NCBI RefSeq assembly: GCF_002902905.1
Contig: NZ_CP026124.1
Coordinates: 2,914,001-2,978,000 of the forward strand
Direction: 5' to 3'
DNA: 64,000 nucleotides
Source of the DNA: Achromobacter sp. AONIH1
GTDB taxonomy: Bacteria > Pseudomonadota > Gammaproteobacteria > Burkholderiales > Burkholderiaceae_B
Positions 28,888 through 38,271 of this stretch are shown here, piece by piece (the stretch's first letter is position 1; the number at the start of each line of letters is the position of its first letter). Below the pieces are notes generated by a model. That model was not told the origin of the DNA. It made no database searches and saw only the letters and a program-made list of their open reading frames with translations. Both the position numbers and the translations under genes were made by a program.

Positions 28888-30561
28888 TCAGGCGTCCCGG
28901 TAGCCCGCCGCCACCAGCTCGAAGCCGAACAGGCGGCAGTCCAGCGCGCCGTTGTGCAGCGGGACGCGGCGCTTGGGTTTCAGGCGCATGCGCTGGGGCA
29001 GCTCCAGGTCGCTGGTGATGATGTGCAACTGCCAGCCGGCGAAGTTGCGCTTCAGGCAGGTCGCCCATTCGGACCAGAGCTGCGCGTCCTGCTCGGTCGG
29101 CATCCGTTCGCCGTAAGGCGGGTTGGTGACGATCCAGCCATGGTCGGCCGGCGCCTGGACCTGGCGGGCATCACCCACTTCGAAACGGATCGAGTCCGAG
29201 GTCAGCCAGGCGCGCTCGGCGTTGTTGCGGGCGAACTCGATTGCCTGCGGATCCAGGTCATAGCCGACCAGCGGCGCGTCCAGCTGGGGCAGGATGCGGG
29301 CGCGGGCGTCTTCCTTGAGGTCGCGCCAGCGGCGCGGGTCATGGCCGCGCAGCCGCTCGAAGCCGAAGGGACGGGAGATGCCGGGAGGCACGCCCAGCGC
29401 GATCCAGGCGGCTTCGATCAGGATGGTGCCCGAGCCGCAGAACGGATCCAGCAGCGGAGCCGCCGGATCCCAGCCGGCCAGGGCCAGCATGCCGGCCGCC
29501 AGGTTCTCGCGCAGCGGGGCCTCGCCCTTGTCCAGGCGCCAGCCGCGCTTGAACAGCGACTCCCCGGAGGTGTCCAGGTACAGCGTGGCGGTATGGCCGG
29601 TCAGGAACAGGTGCACGCGCGCATCGGGGCGCACGGTGTCGATGTCGGGACGCTCGCCTTCACGCTCGCGCAGGCGGTCGCAGATGCCGTCCTTGGCGCG
29701 CAGGTTGCAGTATTGCAGGCTCTGCACCGGGCTCTTGATCGCCGAGGTGTCCACGCGCAGCGTTTGCTCGGCGCCGAACCAGCGCTCCCAGGGCGTGGCG
29801 CGGGCCAGATCGAGAATGTCGTCCTCGTGGGAGATCTCGGCGTGCGCGACCTGGACCAGGATGCGCGTTGCCAGCCGCGAATAGAGGTTGGCGCGCTGCA
29901 CGCCGGCCCAGTCGGCGCTGAAGGAACAGCCGGCGCGGCCGGCGCGGGCGTCTTCATAGCCCAGCGCCTGCATTTCCGCGGTCAGCGCTTCTTCCAGACC
30001 CTGGGGGCAGGGCGCGAAGACCTGGAACACCTCGGCCTGGCGGGGCTCGCGCGGACGGCGGCCACGGGCGTGAAAGTCGGGCTCGTCGCGGGCTTCGGTG
30101 GCGTATTCGATCTCGTCGTCGCGGTCCGGCTCGGGGGCGAATTCCGGCGCCGGGCCGTCGTCCTCGAACGGATCGTAGAAGCGGCCCGCGGGCGTGGCGG
30201 GCGCGACGTACTGGTTGTCGCGGTCGCGCGGGGCGCGAGCGGGCCTGGCGCCAGCGGCGCGGCGCGGCGCGCCGCCGTCATCGCGCCGGCCACGGCCGGC
30301 ATCGGTCCGGCTGGCGGCGCCTCGGGCCGCCACGGGCTTGCGCGGGGCGCGTTCGCCGTCACCGGCGTCGCGCGCGGGTGCGTCCGGCGTCTTCAGGCGT
30401 TCGATTTTTTCCTTGTCGCGCTCGATCTGGGCGACCAGGCGGGCGCGGGCGCCGCTGCGGCTGCGCTTGGCCGGCGCGGCCTCGCTTTCGGCGCGGGCGT
30501 CGCGCGCGGTTTTCTTGATTGTCAGCGTCTTGCGCGGACGGTCCTGTTCATCAGAGGACAT
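28888..30561 (-). CDS. THUMP-domain class I RNA methyltransferase (RlmL N-half-like)
   Basis: Protein of 557 aa. Residues 1 to about 177 are Arg/Ala/Asp-rich and probably disordered. A THUMP RNA-binding domain follows (FAPCPQGLEEALTAEMQALGYE). The methyltransferase domain has motif I LLDPFCGSGTILIEAA and motif IV TNPPYGERMP, typical of N2-guanine methylation of large-subunit rRNA (G2445, RlmL N-terminal half). E. coli RlmL is a 702-aa fusion with a second methyltransferase, which is absent here. It lies 36 bp downstream of hemJ on the same strand. Confidence 0.88.
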   Translation of the reverse strand: MSSDEQDRPRKTLTIKKTARDARAESEAAPAKRSRSGARARLVAQIERDKEKIERLKTPDAPARDAGDGERAPRKPVAARGAASRTDAGRGRRDDGGAPRRAAGARPARAPRDRDNQYVAPATPAGRFYDPFEDDGPAPEFAPEPDRDDEIEYATEARDEPDFHARGRRPREPRQAEVFQVFAPCPQGLEEALTAEMQALGYEDARAGRAGCSFSADWAGVQRANLYSRLATRILVQVAHAEISHEDDILDLARATPWERWFGAEQTLRVDTSAIKSPVQSLQYCNLRAKDGICDRLREREGERPDIDTVRPDARVHLFLTGHTATLYLDTSGESLFKRGWRLDKGEAPLRENLAAGMLALAGWDPAAPLLDPFCGSGTILIEAAWIALGVPPGISRPFGFERLRGHDPRRWRDLKEDARARILPQLDAPLVGYDLDPQAIEFARNNAERAWLTSDSIRFEVGDARQVQAPADHGWIVTNPPYGERMPTEQDAQLWSEWATCLKRNFAGWQLHIITSDLELPQRMRLKPKRRVPLHNGALDCRLFGFELVAAGYRDA

Positions 30562-30597
30562 GCGGATCCTGGCTTATGGGCAAAGGCAGAGGGGAAA

Positions 30598-31026
30598 TCA
30601 GAAGGGTTTGACGACGACCAGCGCCACCACCGCCAAAAGCAGCAAGACGGGAACTTCGTTGAACCAGCGATAGAACTTGTGCGAACGGGTGTTCTTGCCC
30701 TGTTCGAATTTGCGCAGCATGACGCCACAGGCGTGATGGTAGCCGATCACGAGCAGCACGAAAAAGAGCTTGGCGTGCATCCAGCCGTTGCCCGGACCCA
30801 CGCCGATGCGGTAGCCCAGATACAGCCACATGCCGAAGGCCACGGCGACCACGGCCAGCAGGGTGGTGAAGCGGTACAGCCGGCGCGCCATGCCCAGCAG
30901 GGTGGCCTGGACCGAGGCGTCGGATTGCTGGGCCAGGTTGACGAAGATGCGCGGCAGGTAGAACAGCCCGGCGAACCAGGAGGCGATGAAGACGATATGG
31001 AAGGTCTTGACCCAGAGCATGGCCAT
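30598..31026 (-). CDS. hemJ: Protoporphyrinogen IX oxidase HemJ
   Basis: Protein of 142 aa with four membrane helices and the HemJ hallmarks: WVKTFHIVFIASWFAGLFYLPR at the start, WMHAKLFFVLLVIGYHHACG in the middle, and YRWFNEVPVLLLL near the end, with conserved histidines that bind heme. It oxidises protoporphyrinogen IX in heme synthesis where HemG and HemY are absent. The start is ATG 31026. ATG 31020 is two codons further in. It is probably co-transcribed with the rRNA methyltransferase gene. Confidence 0.93.
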   Translation of the reverse strand: MAMLWVKTFHIVFIASWFAGLFYLPRIFVNLAQQSDASVQATLLGMARRLYRFTTLLAVVAVAFGMWLYLGYRIGVGPGNGWMHAKLFFVLLVIGYHHACGVMLRKFEQGKNTRSHKFYRWFNEVPVLLLLAVVALVVVKPF

Positions 31027-31130
31027 GGCGCGGTTCCGTTTGCGTGGAAAGCCGCATTGTAAGCCGCGGCTTTCGCGCGCCTGGGCGGTCTGGCGGGCGT
31101 GGACGCCGCGCCAGGTCAGGCGCATGGGAG

Positions 31131-31151
31131 GGAAGCGCCACGGGCGCTTCC
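31131..31151 (-). terminator. Hairpin downstream of prpD
   Basis: A perfect 9-bp stem GGAAGCGCC/GGCGCTTCC with a 3-nt loop lies 17 bp past the prpD stop on the minus strand. A second stem AAAGCCGC/GCGGCTTT (31048-31073) follows before hemJ. Confidence 0.5.
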
Positions 31152-31167
31152 GGGATGCCCATGCCGC

Positions 31168-32619
31168 CTAGATCACATAGAGGTCGACGTATTCGTTCAC
31201 CGGCATCGCCTCCAGCCGCGCCTGGTCCAGCGAGGCATCGAGGATGCGGCGCTGCTGCCGGTCCGGGAACACGCGGGCGAGGTTGGTGCGGAACTTGGCT
31301 TCCAGCAGCGGGATGCCCTCGGCGCGGCGGCGCAGGTGGCCGATCGGGTATTCGCAGACCACCTCGTCCAGCCTGTCGCCGTCCTCGAACTCCACGGTCA
31401 GCGCATTGGCGATGGAGCGCTTGGCCGGATCGTGATAGTCGCGGGTATAGGCGGGATCCTCGACGCAAACGATCTTGGCGCGCAGGGCGTCGATGCGCGG
31501 ATCGCGCGCCACGCCGTCCTCGTAGTCGGCGGCGGTCAGGCGGCCGTACAGCAGCGGCACGGCCACCATGTACTGGATGCAGTGGTCGCGGTCGGCCGGG
31601 TTGTTCAGCGGACCCTGCTTGTCGATGATGCGGATGCAGGCCTCGTGCGTGCGGATGACGATGCGGCTGATGTCCTCGGCCTTGCGGCCCAGCAGGCGCA
31701 GCCGTTCGTGCAGCTGCATCGCGCATTCCACGGCGGTCTGGGCGTGGAACTCGGCCGGATACGAGATCTTGAACAGCACGTTCTCCATCACGTAGCTGCC
31801 GTAGGGCCGCTGGAACTTGAACGGCTGGCCCTTGAACAGCACGTCGTAGAAGCCCCAGGTCTTGGCGCTGAGCACCGACGGATAGCCCATCTCGCCGCTG
31901 CGGGCGATCAGCGCCAGGCGCACGGCGCGGCTGGTGGCGTCGCCGGCGGCCCAGCTCTTGCGGCTGCCGGTGTTGGGCGCGTGACGATAGGTGCGCAGGC
32001 TCTGGCCGTCGACCCAGGCCAGCGACACGGCGTTGATGACTTCATCGCGGTCCAGGCCCAGCATCTGCGCCACCACGGCGGTGGACGCCACCTTGACCAG
32101 CACCACGTGATCCAGGCCGACCTTGTTGAAGGAGTTCTCCAGCGCGATGCAGCCCTGGATCTCGTGCGCCTTGATCATGCCGGTGAGCACGGCGCGCATG
32201 CTCAGGGGCGGCTTGCCGGCGGCCACGGCGGTGCGCGACAGCCAGTCGGCGACGGCCAGGATGCCGCCCAGGTTGTCGGACGGATGGCCCCATTCGGCGG
32301 CCAGCCAGGTGTCGTTGAAATCCAGCCAGCGGATCATCGCGCCGATGCTGAAGGCGGCCTGCACCGGATCCAGCTGGAACTGGGTGCCGGGGACCTTGGC
32401 GCCCTGCGGCACCACCGTGCCGGGCACGATCGGGCCCAGCAGCTTGCGGCACGCCGGGTACTCCAGCGCTTCCAGGCCGCAGCCCAGCGTGTCGATCAGG
32501 CAGTTGCGCGCGGTCTCGTAGGCGAGATCGCTCTGGATGTCATGGTTGAGGACGTAGTCCGCGATATCGGCCAGCACCTGGTCGGGATCGGGACGCACGT
32601 TGGAGATGGGGGCGGACAT
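31168..32619 (-). CDS. prpD: 2-methylcitrate dehydratase PrpD
   Basis: Protein of 483 aa, the normal PrpD length. Family blocks include [50 protein letters not shown], and the [29 protein letters not shown] segment. It dehydrates 2-methylcitrate to 2-methyl-cis-aconitate in propionate breakdown and often also acts on citrate. It is the last gene of the reverse unit prpB-prpC-prpD, 89 bp after prpC. No acnD/prpF pair is seen nearby. Confidence 0.95.
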   Translation of the reverse strand: MSAPISNVRPDPDQVLADIADYVLNHDIQSDLAYETARNCLIDTLGCGLEALEYPACRKLLGPIVPGTVVPQGAKVPGTQFQLDPVQAAFSIGAMIRWLDFNDTWLAAEWGHPSDNLGGILAVADWLSRTAVAAGKPPLSMRAVLTGMIKAHEIQGCIALENSFNKVGLDHVVLVKVASTAVVAQMLGLDRDEVINAVSLAWVDGQSLRTYRHAPNTGSRKSWAAGDATSRAVRLALIARSGEMGYPSVLSAKTWGFYDVLFKGQPFKFQRPYGSYVMENVLFKISYPAEFHAQTAVECAMQLHERLRLLGRKAEDISRIVIRTHEACIRIIDKQGPLNNPADRDHCIQYMVAVPLLYGRLTAADYEDGVARDPRIDALRAKIVCVEDPAYTRDYHDPAKRSIANALTVEFEDGDRLDEVVCEYPIGHLRRRAEGIPLLEAKFRTNLARVFPDRQQRRILDASLDQARLEAMPVNEYVDLYVI

Positions 32620-32708
32620 GCGGATACCTCTCCTGGAAATGGATACAGGAGGCCGCGGCGGGCCCGCGCGGCGCCGGATGGGACGACGACGGGCCCGGGG
32701 CGGTCACG

Positions 32709-33914
32709 TTACTTCCGCTTCTCGATCGGCACGAACTTCTGGTCTTCCGGGCCCACGTAGTTGGCGGTGGGACGGATGATCTTGTTGTCGACGCGCTGCT
32801 CGATGATGTGGGCCGACCAGCCCGCCGTGCGCGCGATGACGAACAGCGGGGTGAACATGGCGGTGGGCACGCCCATCATGTGGTAGCTGACGGCCGAGAA
32901 CCAGTCCAGGTTGGGGAACATCTTCTTGATGTCCCACATGACGGTTTCCAGGCGTTCGGCGATGTCGAACATCTTGGTGCTGCCGGCCTTCTTCGAGAGC
33001 TTGCGGGCGACTTCCTTGATGACCTTGTTGCGCGGGTCGGACACGGTGTAGACCGGGTGGCCGAAGCCGATCACGACTTCCTTGGCCTCGACGCGGCGGC
33101 GGATGTCGGCCTCGGCCTCGTCGGGGGTCTCGTAGCGCTTCTGCACTTCGAACGCGACTTCGTTGGCGCCGCCGTGCTTGGGGCCGCGCAGCGCGCCGAT
33201 GGCGCCGGTGATGGCCGAATACATGTCCGAGCCCGTGCCGGCGATCACGCGGCCGGTGAAGGTCGAGGCGTTGAATTCATGCTCGGCGTACAGGTTCAGC
33301 GAGATGTGCATGGCGCGCACCCACTCTTCGCTGGGCTTCTCGCCGTGCAGCAGGTGCAGGAAGTGGCCGCCGATGCTGTCGTCGTCGGTCTGCACGTCGA
33401 TGGTGCGGCCGTTGTGGCTGTAGTGGTACCAGTACAGCAGGGCCGAGCCCAGGTTGGCCATCAGGCGGTCGGCGATGTCGCGCGCGCCGGGCAGGTTGTG
33501 GTCGTCCTTCTCGGGCAGCACGCAGCCCAGCACCGACACGGCCGTGCGCATCACGTCCATCGGGTGGCTGGCGGCGGGCAGCGCTTCCAGCGCCAGTTGC
33601 AGCTGCACCGGCAGGCCGCGCAGGCTGCGCAGCTTTTCCTTGTAGGCCTTCAGTTCGGCCTTGGTCGGCAGCTTGCCGTGGACCAGCAGGTGGGCGATTT
33701 CCTCGAACTCGCAGGTGTCGGCGACGTCCAGGATGTCGTAGCCGCGGTAGTGCAGGTCGTTGCCGCTGCGGCCGACGGTGCACAGCGCGGTATTGCCGGC
33801 GACGACGCCGGACAGCGCCACGGATTTCTTGGGCTTGAATGCCGCCTTTTCCTCGGGCTGGGCCTGCGTCTTCGCGTCCGCCTTGGGGGCTTGCTTCTTG
33901 GGGGCCGTGCTCAT
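32709..33914 (-). CDS. prpC: 2-methylcitrate synthase PrpC
   Basis: Protein of 401 aa from ATG 33914, with AAGGAGAG ahead of it. It is in the citrate synthase family. Catalytic regions are [32 protein letters not shown] and [14 protein letters not shown]. The last has proline rather than the arginine of GHRVY in true citrate synthases, which is typical of methylcitrate synthases. The N-terminal 30 residues are Lys/Ala/Gln-rich and extra. It joins propionyl-CoA and oxaloacetate. Confidence 0.95.
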   Translation of the reverse strand: MSTAPKKQAPKADAKTQAQPEEKAAFKPKKSVALSGVVAGNTALCTVGRSGNDLHYRGYDILDVADTCEFEEIAHLLVHGKLPTKAELKAYKEKLRSLRGLPVQLQLALEALPAASHPMDVMRTAVSVLGCVLPEKDDHNLPGARDIADRLMANLGSALLYWYHYSHNGRTIDVQTDDDSIGGHFLHLLHGEKPSEEWVRAMHISLNLYAEHEFNASTFTGRVIAGTGSDMYSAITGAIGALRGPKHGGANEVAFEVQKRYETPDEAEADIRRRVEAKEVVIGFGHPVYTVSDPRNKVIKEVARKLSKKAGSTKMFDIAERLETVMWDIKKMFPNLDWFSAVSYHMMGVPTAMFTPLFVIARTAGWSAHIIEQRVDNKIIRPTANYVGPEDQKFVPIEKRK

Positions 33915-34009
33915 GTCTCTACTCTCCTTGCCTTGCGGGATGGTCAATGCAGTGGGACGGGCGGGCGAGGCGGATCGCCGCCGCGCCGGCCGCCGTAGAC
34001 GGTGCGGGA

Positions 34010-34900
34010 CTAGCCCTTGTTCTTCTGGAACAGGGCGTCCAGCTTCGATTCGAATTCGTGATAGCCGATGCGGTCGTACAGCTCTTCGCGCGTCTGCATC
34101 AGGTCGACCACGTTCTTCTGGTGGCCATCGCGGCGGATGGCGGTGTAGACGGCCTCGGCGGCCTTGTTCATGGCGCGGAACGCCGACAGCGGGTAGAGCA
34201 CCATGCCCACGCCCACGCTCTTGAGTTCCTCGACCGAGAACAGCGGGGTCTTGCCGAATTCGGTGATGTTGGCCAGCACCGGCACTTTCACCGCCTTGAC
34301 GAAGCGGTCGTAGGTGGGCAAATCGTAGGCGGCTTCGGCGAAGATGGCGTCGGCGCCGGCTTCGACGCAGGCCAGCGCGCGCTCGATGGCGGCGTCCACG
34401 CCGTGCGAGGCGATGGCGTCGGTGCGGGCGATCAGGTAGAAGTCGCTGTCGGTGCGGGCATCGGCGGCGGCCTTCACGCGGTCGGCCATTTCCTCGGTGC
34501 TGACGATTTCCTTGCCGGGACGGTGGCCGCAGCGCTTGGCGCCGACCTGGTCCTCGATGTGGCAGGCGGCCGCGCCGAACTTGATCAGGCTCTTGACCGT
34601 GCGGGCGATGTTGAAGGCCGACGGACCGAAGCCGGTGTCGATGTCGACCAGCAGCGGCACGTCGCACACGTCGGTGATGCGGCGCACGTCGGTCAGCACG
34701 TCGTCCATGGTGTTGATGCCCAGGTCCGGCAGGCCCAGCGAGCCGGCGGCGACGCCGCCGCCCGACAGGTAGATGGCGCGGTAGCCGGCGCGCTTGGCCA
34801 GCAGCGCATGGTTGGCGTTGATGGCGCCGATGATCTGCAGCGGGCTTTCTTCGGCCAGCGCGCGACGGAACAGGGCGCCGGGCGATTCGGGTCTGGACAT
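34010..34900 (-). CDS. prpB: Methylisocitrate lyase PrpB
   Basis: Protein of 296 aa from ATG 34900. It is in the PEP mutase/isocitrate lyase superfamily. The signature [12 protein letters not shown] carries catalytic Cys124, preceded by [18 protein letters not shown] with metal ligands. It splits 2-methylisocitrate into pyruvate and succinate. It is the first gene of prpBCD. No PrpR sigma-54 regulator lies beside it, so control may come from elsewhere or from the nearby GntR protein, which is inference. Confidence 0.96.
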   Translation of the reverse strand: MSRPESPGALFRRALAEESPLQIIGAINANHALLAKRAGYRAIYLSGGGVAAGSLGLPDLGINTMDDVLTDVRRITDVCDVPLLVDIDTGFGPSAFNIARTVKSLIKFGAAACHIEDQVGAKRCGHRPGKEIVSTEEMADRVKAAADARTDSDFYLIARTDAIASHGVDAAIERALACVEAGADAIFAEAAYDLPTYDRFVKAVKVPVLANITEFGKTPLFSVEELKSVGVGMVLYPLSAFRAMNKAAEAVYTAIRRDGHQKNVVDLMQTREELYDRIGYHEFESKLDALFQKNKG

Positions 34901-35216
34901 GGGTGGTCTCCGTGTATGTGGACCGGGTGTTCTGGACGTCCCCGGGCAGTGGGTGTGCCGGTCCGAGGCGGGCCCGGCGCCGGCTCGTGGCTGGCGTCCG
35001 ACCTTACCTCGGGTCCGGAAAATAAATCTGTCCCCTGCGCGACAATCGTTTGCGACGCATTGGCGGCGGCGCAAGCGGACAGGTGTATTTGCCGGGGCGC
35101 AGGCGTCCGAAGACGCCTGGCGGGCGGCCTGCGATCGCATGGCGCGGATGGCGCCCGCGCATCGCCGGCCTGTGAATTGGGCCCGCGAACGGGCCCAATT
35201 TTCATGCTCGACCTGA
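34901..35216 (-). promoter_or_regulatory. Intergenic region between mdh and prpB with a terminator hairpin
   Basis: This gap of 316 bp holds a perfect 11-bp stem AATTGGGCCCG/CGGGCCCAATT with a CGAA loop at 35175-35200, followed by TT on the plus strand. It is about 15 bp past the mdh stop and should end mdh transcripts. An AT-rich patch near 35020-35050 on the minus strand (TTGTCG, then TATTTT after 15 bp) is a weak prpB promoter candidate. No gene is seen in the rest. Confidence 0.45.
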
Positions 35217-36206
<990 letters not shown>

Positions 36207-36306
36207 GGACGTTCTCCGTAAGTGTTTGGCGAGAAGAAATCTCGACAATCAGTGTAATCGTTGGGCGCGGAAACTCAGCGCGGGCATGAGCCTCTGACAG
36301 CCCGAA

Positions 36307-36335
36307 ATCCTAGATCGAATTTACGTGAGCGTCAA
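36307..36335 (-). promoter_or_regulatory. Sigma-70 promoter of mdh
   Basis: On the minus strand TTGACG (36330-36335), a 17-bp spacer and TAGGAT (36307-36312) form a good promoter about 100 bp upstream of mdh. The symmetric TCTTAT array begins 4 bp upstream of the -35. Confidence 0.7.
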
Positions 36336-36339
36336 TTTC

Positions 36340-36365
36340 TCTTATATCTTATATAAGACATAAGA
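36340..36365. promoter_or_regulatory. Symmetric four-half-site operator in the mdh/gntR region
   Basis: Two TCTTAT half-sites (36340-36345 and 36347-36352) face two ATAAGA half-sites (36353-36358 and 36360-36365). This makes a 26-bp palindrome broken only at one position pair (A46 opposite C59). The core is the perfect TCTTATATAAGA. It is directly upstream of the mdh -35 and would overlap a weak forward promoter (TTACGT at 36321, TATATC at 36343). It is the natural binding site for the adjacent GntR regulator. Confidence 0.7.
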
Positions 36366-36520
36366 CGTTGGACAACGCCGCCGGCGATGTGCCACAATGG
36401 AGCGTTTGTTCGAATGCGTCGCGGCACAGCCGGCTGCGCGCCTGTTCCTAGGCCAGATCACCGGCGGCGGCGCATCGTGGATGAGCATGGATCCCGTGCG
36501 CCGCATACTCATTCATCCGG

Positions 36521-37333
36521 ATGGACATGACACTTTCAAGACGATCCATGGCAGACCCACGGCCCGAAACCGCCCTACGCACACGCGCCGCCCGTCCGGC
36601 GGGCGAGGGGGCCGCTTTCAGTCCGCTGTACCGCCAGATCAAGGAACTGCTGGTGCAGAGCCTGGACCGCGGCGAATGGAAGCCCGGCGAACTGATCCCC
36701 AGCGAAATCGACCTCGCCGCCCGTTTCCAGGTGAGCCAGGGCACGGTGCGCAAGGCGGTCGATGAACTCGCCGCCGAGCACCTGCTGCTGCGCCGCCAGG
36801 GCAAGGGCACCTTCGTCGCCACCCACCACGAAGCGCGCGTGCGCTACCGCTTCCTGCGCCTGGCCGCCGACGACGAGGCCCAGGCCGGGTCCGGCCGCGC
36901 CGAAAGCCGCATCCTGGAATGCCGGCGCCTGCGCGCGCCGGCCGAGATCGCGCGCGGCCTGGAGCTGCGCGCCGGCGAGGCGGTCATCATGATCCGCCGC
37001 CTGCTCTGTATGGACACGACCCCCACCGTGGTGGACGACATCTGGCTGCCCGGCGCGAGTTTCCGCGGCCTGACGCTGGAGCTGCTCACCGCCAACAAGG
37101 CCCCGATGTACGGCCTGTTCGAATCCGAGTTCGGCGTCAGCATGGTGCGCGCCGACGAGAAGCTGCGCGCCGTGGCGGCGCCGGCCGAAATCGCCCCCTT
37201 GCTTAATGTTTCCCCCGGCGCGCCGTTGCTGCAGGTGGACCGAGTGTCCTATACCTATGGTGACCGCCCCATGGAAATCCGGCGGGGTTTGTACTTGACC
37301 GATCGCTACCACTACCGCAATAGTTTGAATTGA
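36521..37333 (+). CDS. GntR/HutC family transcriptional regulator
   Basis: Protein of 270 aa, or 261 aa if it starts at ATG 36548. A winged helix-turn-helix covers about 32-95 (SPLYRQIKELLVQSL, IPSEIDLAARFQVSQGTVRKAVDEL). A UTRA ligand domain follows, with EVGARIL-like start AESRILECRRL and the end MEIRRGLYLTDRYHYRN. HutC-type regulators repress neighbouring genes until a small effector binds. It is divergent from mdh and upstream of sdhCDAB, so a TCA-cycle regulon is likely. The effector is unknown. A roughly 150-bp GC-rich leader separates it from the operator. Confidence 0.88.
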   Translation: MDMTLSRRSMADPRPETALRTRAARPAGEGAAFSPLYRQIKELLVQSLDRGEWKPGELIPSEIDLAARFQVSQGTVRKAVDELAAEHLLLRRQGKGTFVATHHEARVRYRFLRLAADDEAQAGSGRAESRILECRRLRAPAEIARGLELRAGEAVIMIRRLLCMDTTPTVVDDIWLPGASFRGLTLELLTANKAPMYGLFESEFGVSMVRADEKLRAVAAPAEIAPLLNVSPGAPLLQVDRVSYTYGDRPMEIRRGLYLTDRYHYRNSLN

Positions 37334-37468
37334 TGAGCTTTTTCCCTACGATTTGATACCAACCCGTTCTCTGGGCGAAAATACTGTGTTTGCCCGCGAG
37401 GGCCACGCAGAGTTCCGCCAGTTTTTTACGCCGTAACGATTCCCTAGTTCAGAAACACCGAGGCCGTC

Positions 37469-37885
37469 ATGTCCGACACCGCTGCCAAGCCACGCCCGCA
37501 GTTTCGCAATATTGGTCTAGCCCAAGTTGCGTTCTCCTATCGCCTGCCCCTGGCCGGCAAGCTGTCCATCCTTCACCGCGTGAGCGGTGTGTTGCTGTTC
37601 CTCTGTCTGCCCTTGGTCATCCTGCCGCTGTTCGCGGCCAGCGTGGCCGCCCCACAGACGTTCGCGGCCGTGGCTGCCTACGCGGGTAATCCGATCGTCA
37701 AGCTCGTCCTGCTGGTCCTGATTTGGGGCTATCTGCACCACTTCTGCGCCGGCATCCGCTACCTGCTGCTGGACCTGCACATCGGCCTGGACAAGCAGTC
37801 GGCCAAGAAGAGCGCCGGCGTGGTCTTCGGCATCAGCCTGGCGCTGACCGTCGTGTTCGCCCTCAAACTGTTCGGAGTGCTGTAA
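37469..37885 (+). CDS. sdhC: Succinate dehydrogenase cytochrome b556 subunit
   Basis: Protein of 138 aa with three membrane helices. Landmarks are RLPLAGKLSILHRVSGVLLF, where the Ser and His face the quinone and heme region, and LHHFCAGIRYLLLD with the heme-ligand histidine. It anchors the SdhAB dimer to the inner membrane together with SdhD. First gene of sdhCDAB, starting 135 bp after the GntR gene. Its stop codon overlaps the sdhD start by one base. Confidence 0.95.
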   Translation: MSDTAAKPRPQFRNIGLAQVAFSYRLPLAGKLSILHRVSGVLLFLCLPLVILPLFAASVAAPQTFAAVAAYAGNPIVKLVLLVLIWGYLHHFCAGIRYLLLDLHIGLDKQSAKKSAGVVFGISLALTVVFALKLFGVL

Positions 37886-38268
37886 TGGCCGAAGCAAAGA
37901 ACTACGGCGCCAAGCGCCTGGTCGTAGGCGCGCACTACGGCACCATCGATTTCATCATTCAGCGCGTCACCGCGGTCATCATGGCCGTCTACACGCTGGT
38001 GCTGCTCATCGGCATCCTGGTGATGCCCGCCTTCACGTACGAGAACTGGACCGCGCTGTTCACGTTCTACGTGGGCGTACTTCCGGTCGGCCAGCTCCTG
38101 GCCACCCTCGCATTCATTGCGCTGGCCTGGCATGCCTGGATTGGCGTGCGCGACCTCTGGATGGACTACGTCAAGTCGGTGGGCTTGCGCCTGCTGCTGC
38201 AAGTGCTGACGATCCTCTGGCTGGTCGGTTCGGTCGTTTATTTCGCGCAAATCCTCTGGAGCATCTAA
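37885..38268 (+). CDS. sdhD: Succinate dehydrogenase membrane anchor subunit
   Basis: Protein of 127 aa from ATG 37885 in a TAATG overlap with the sdhC stop. It has three membrane helices and the motif HAWIGVRDLWMDYV, which carries the heme histidine and quinone-site residues. It completes the membrane anchor of complex II. Confidence 0.95.
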   Translation: MAEAKNYGAKRLVVGAHYGTIDFIIQRVTAVIMAVYTLVLLIGILVMPAFTYENWTALFTFYVGVLPVGQLLATLAFIALAWHAWIGVRDLWMDYVKSVGLRLLLQVLTILWLVGSVVYFAQILWSI

Positions 38269-38271
38269 GCC

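Noticed and set aside
32709..34667. A prpC gene fused to a long upstream extension (652 codons)
   Set aside because: The extension overlaps prpB in another frame. prpC has its own ATG with AAGGAGAG at 33914.
36397..36765. Short forward frame over the gntR leader
   Set aside because: It runs out of frame into the GntR gene, has no ribosome site and no recognisable features.
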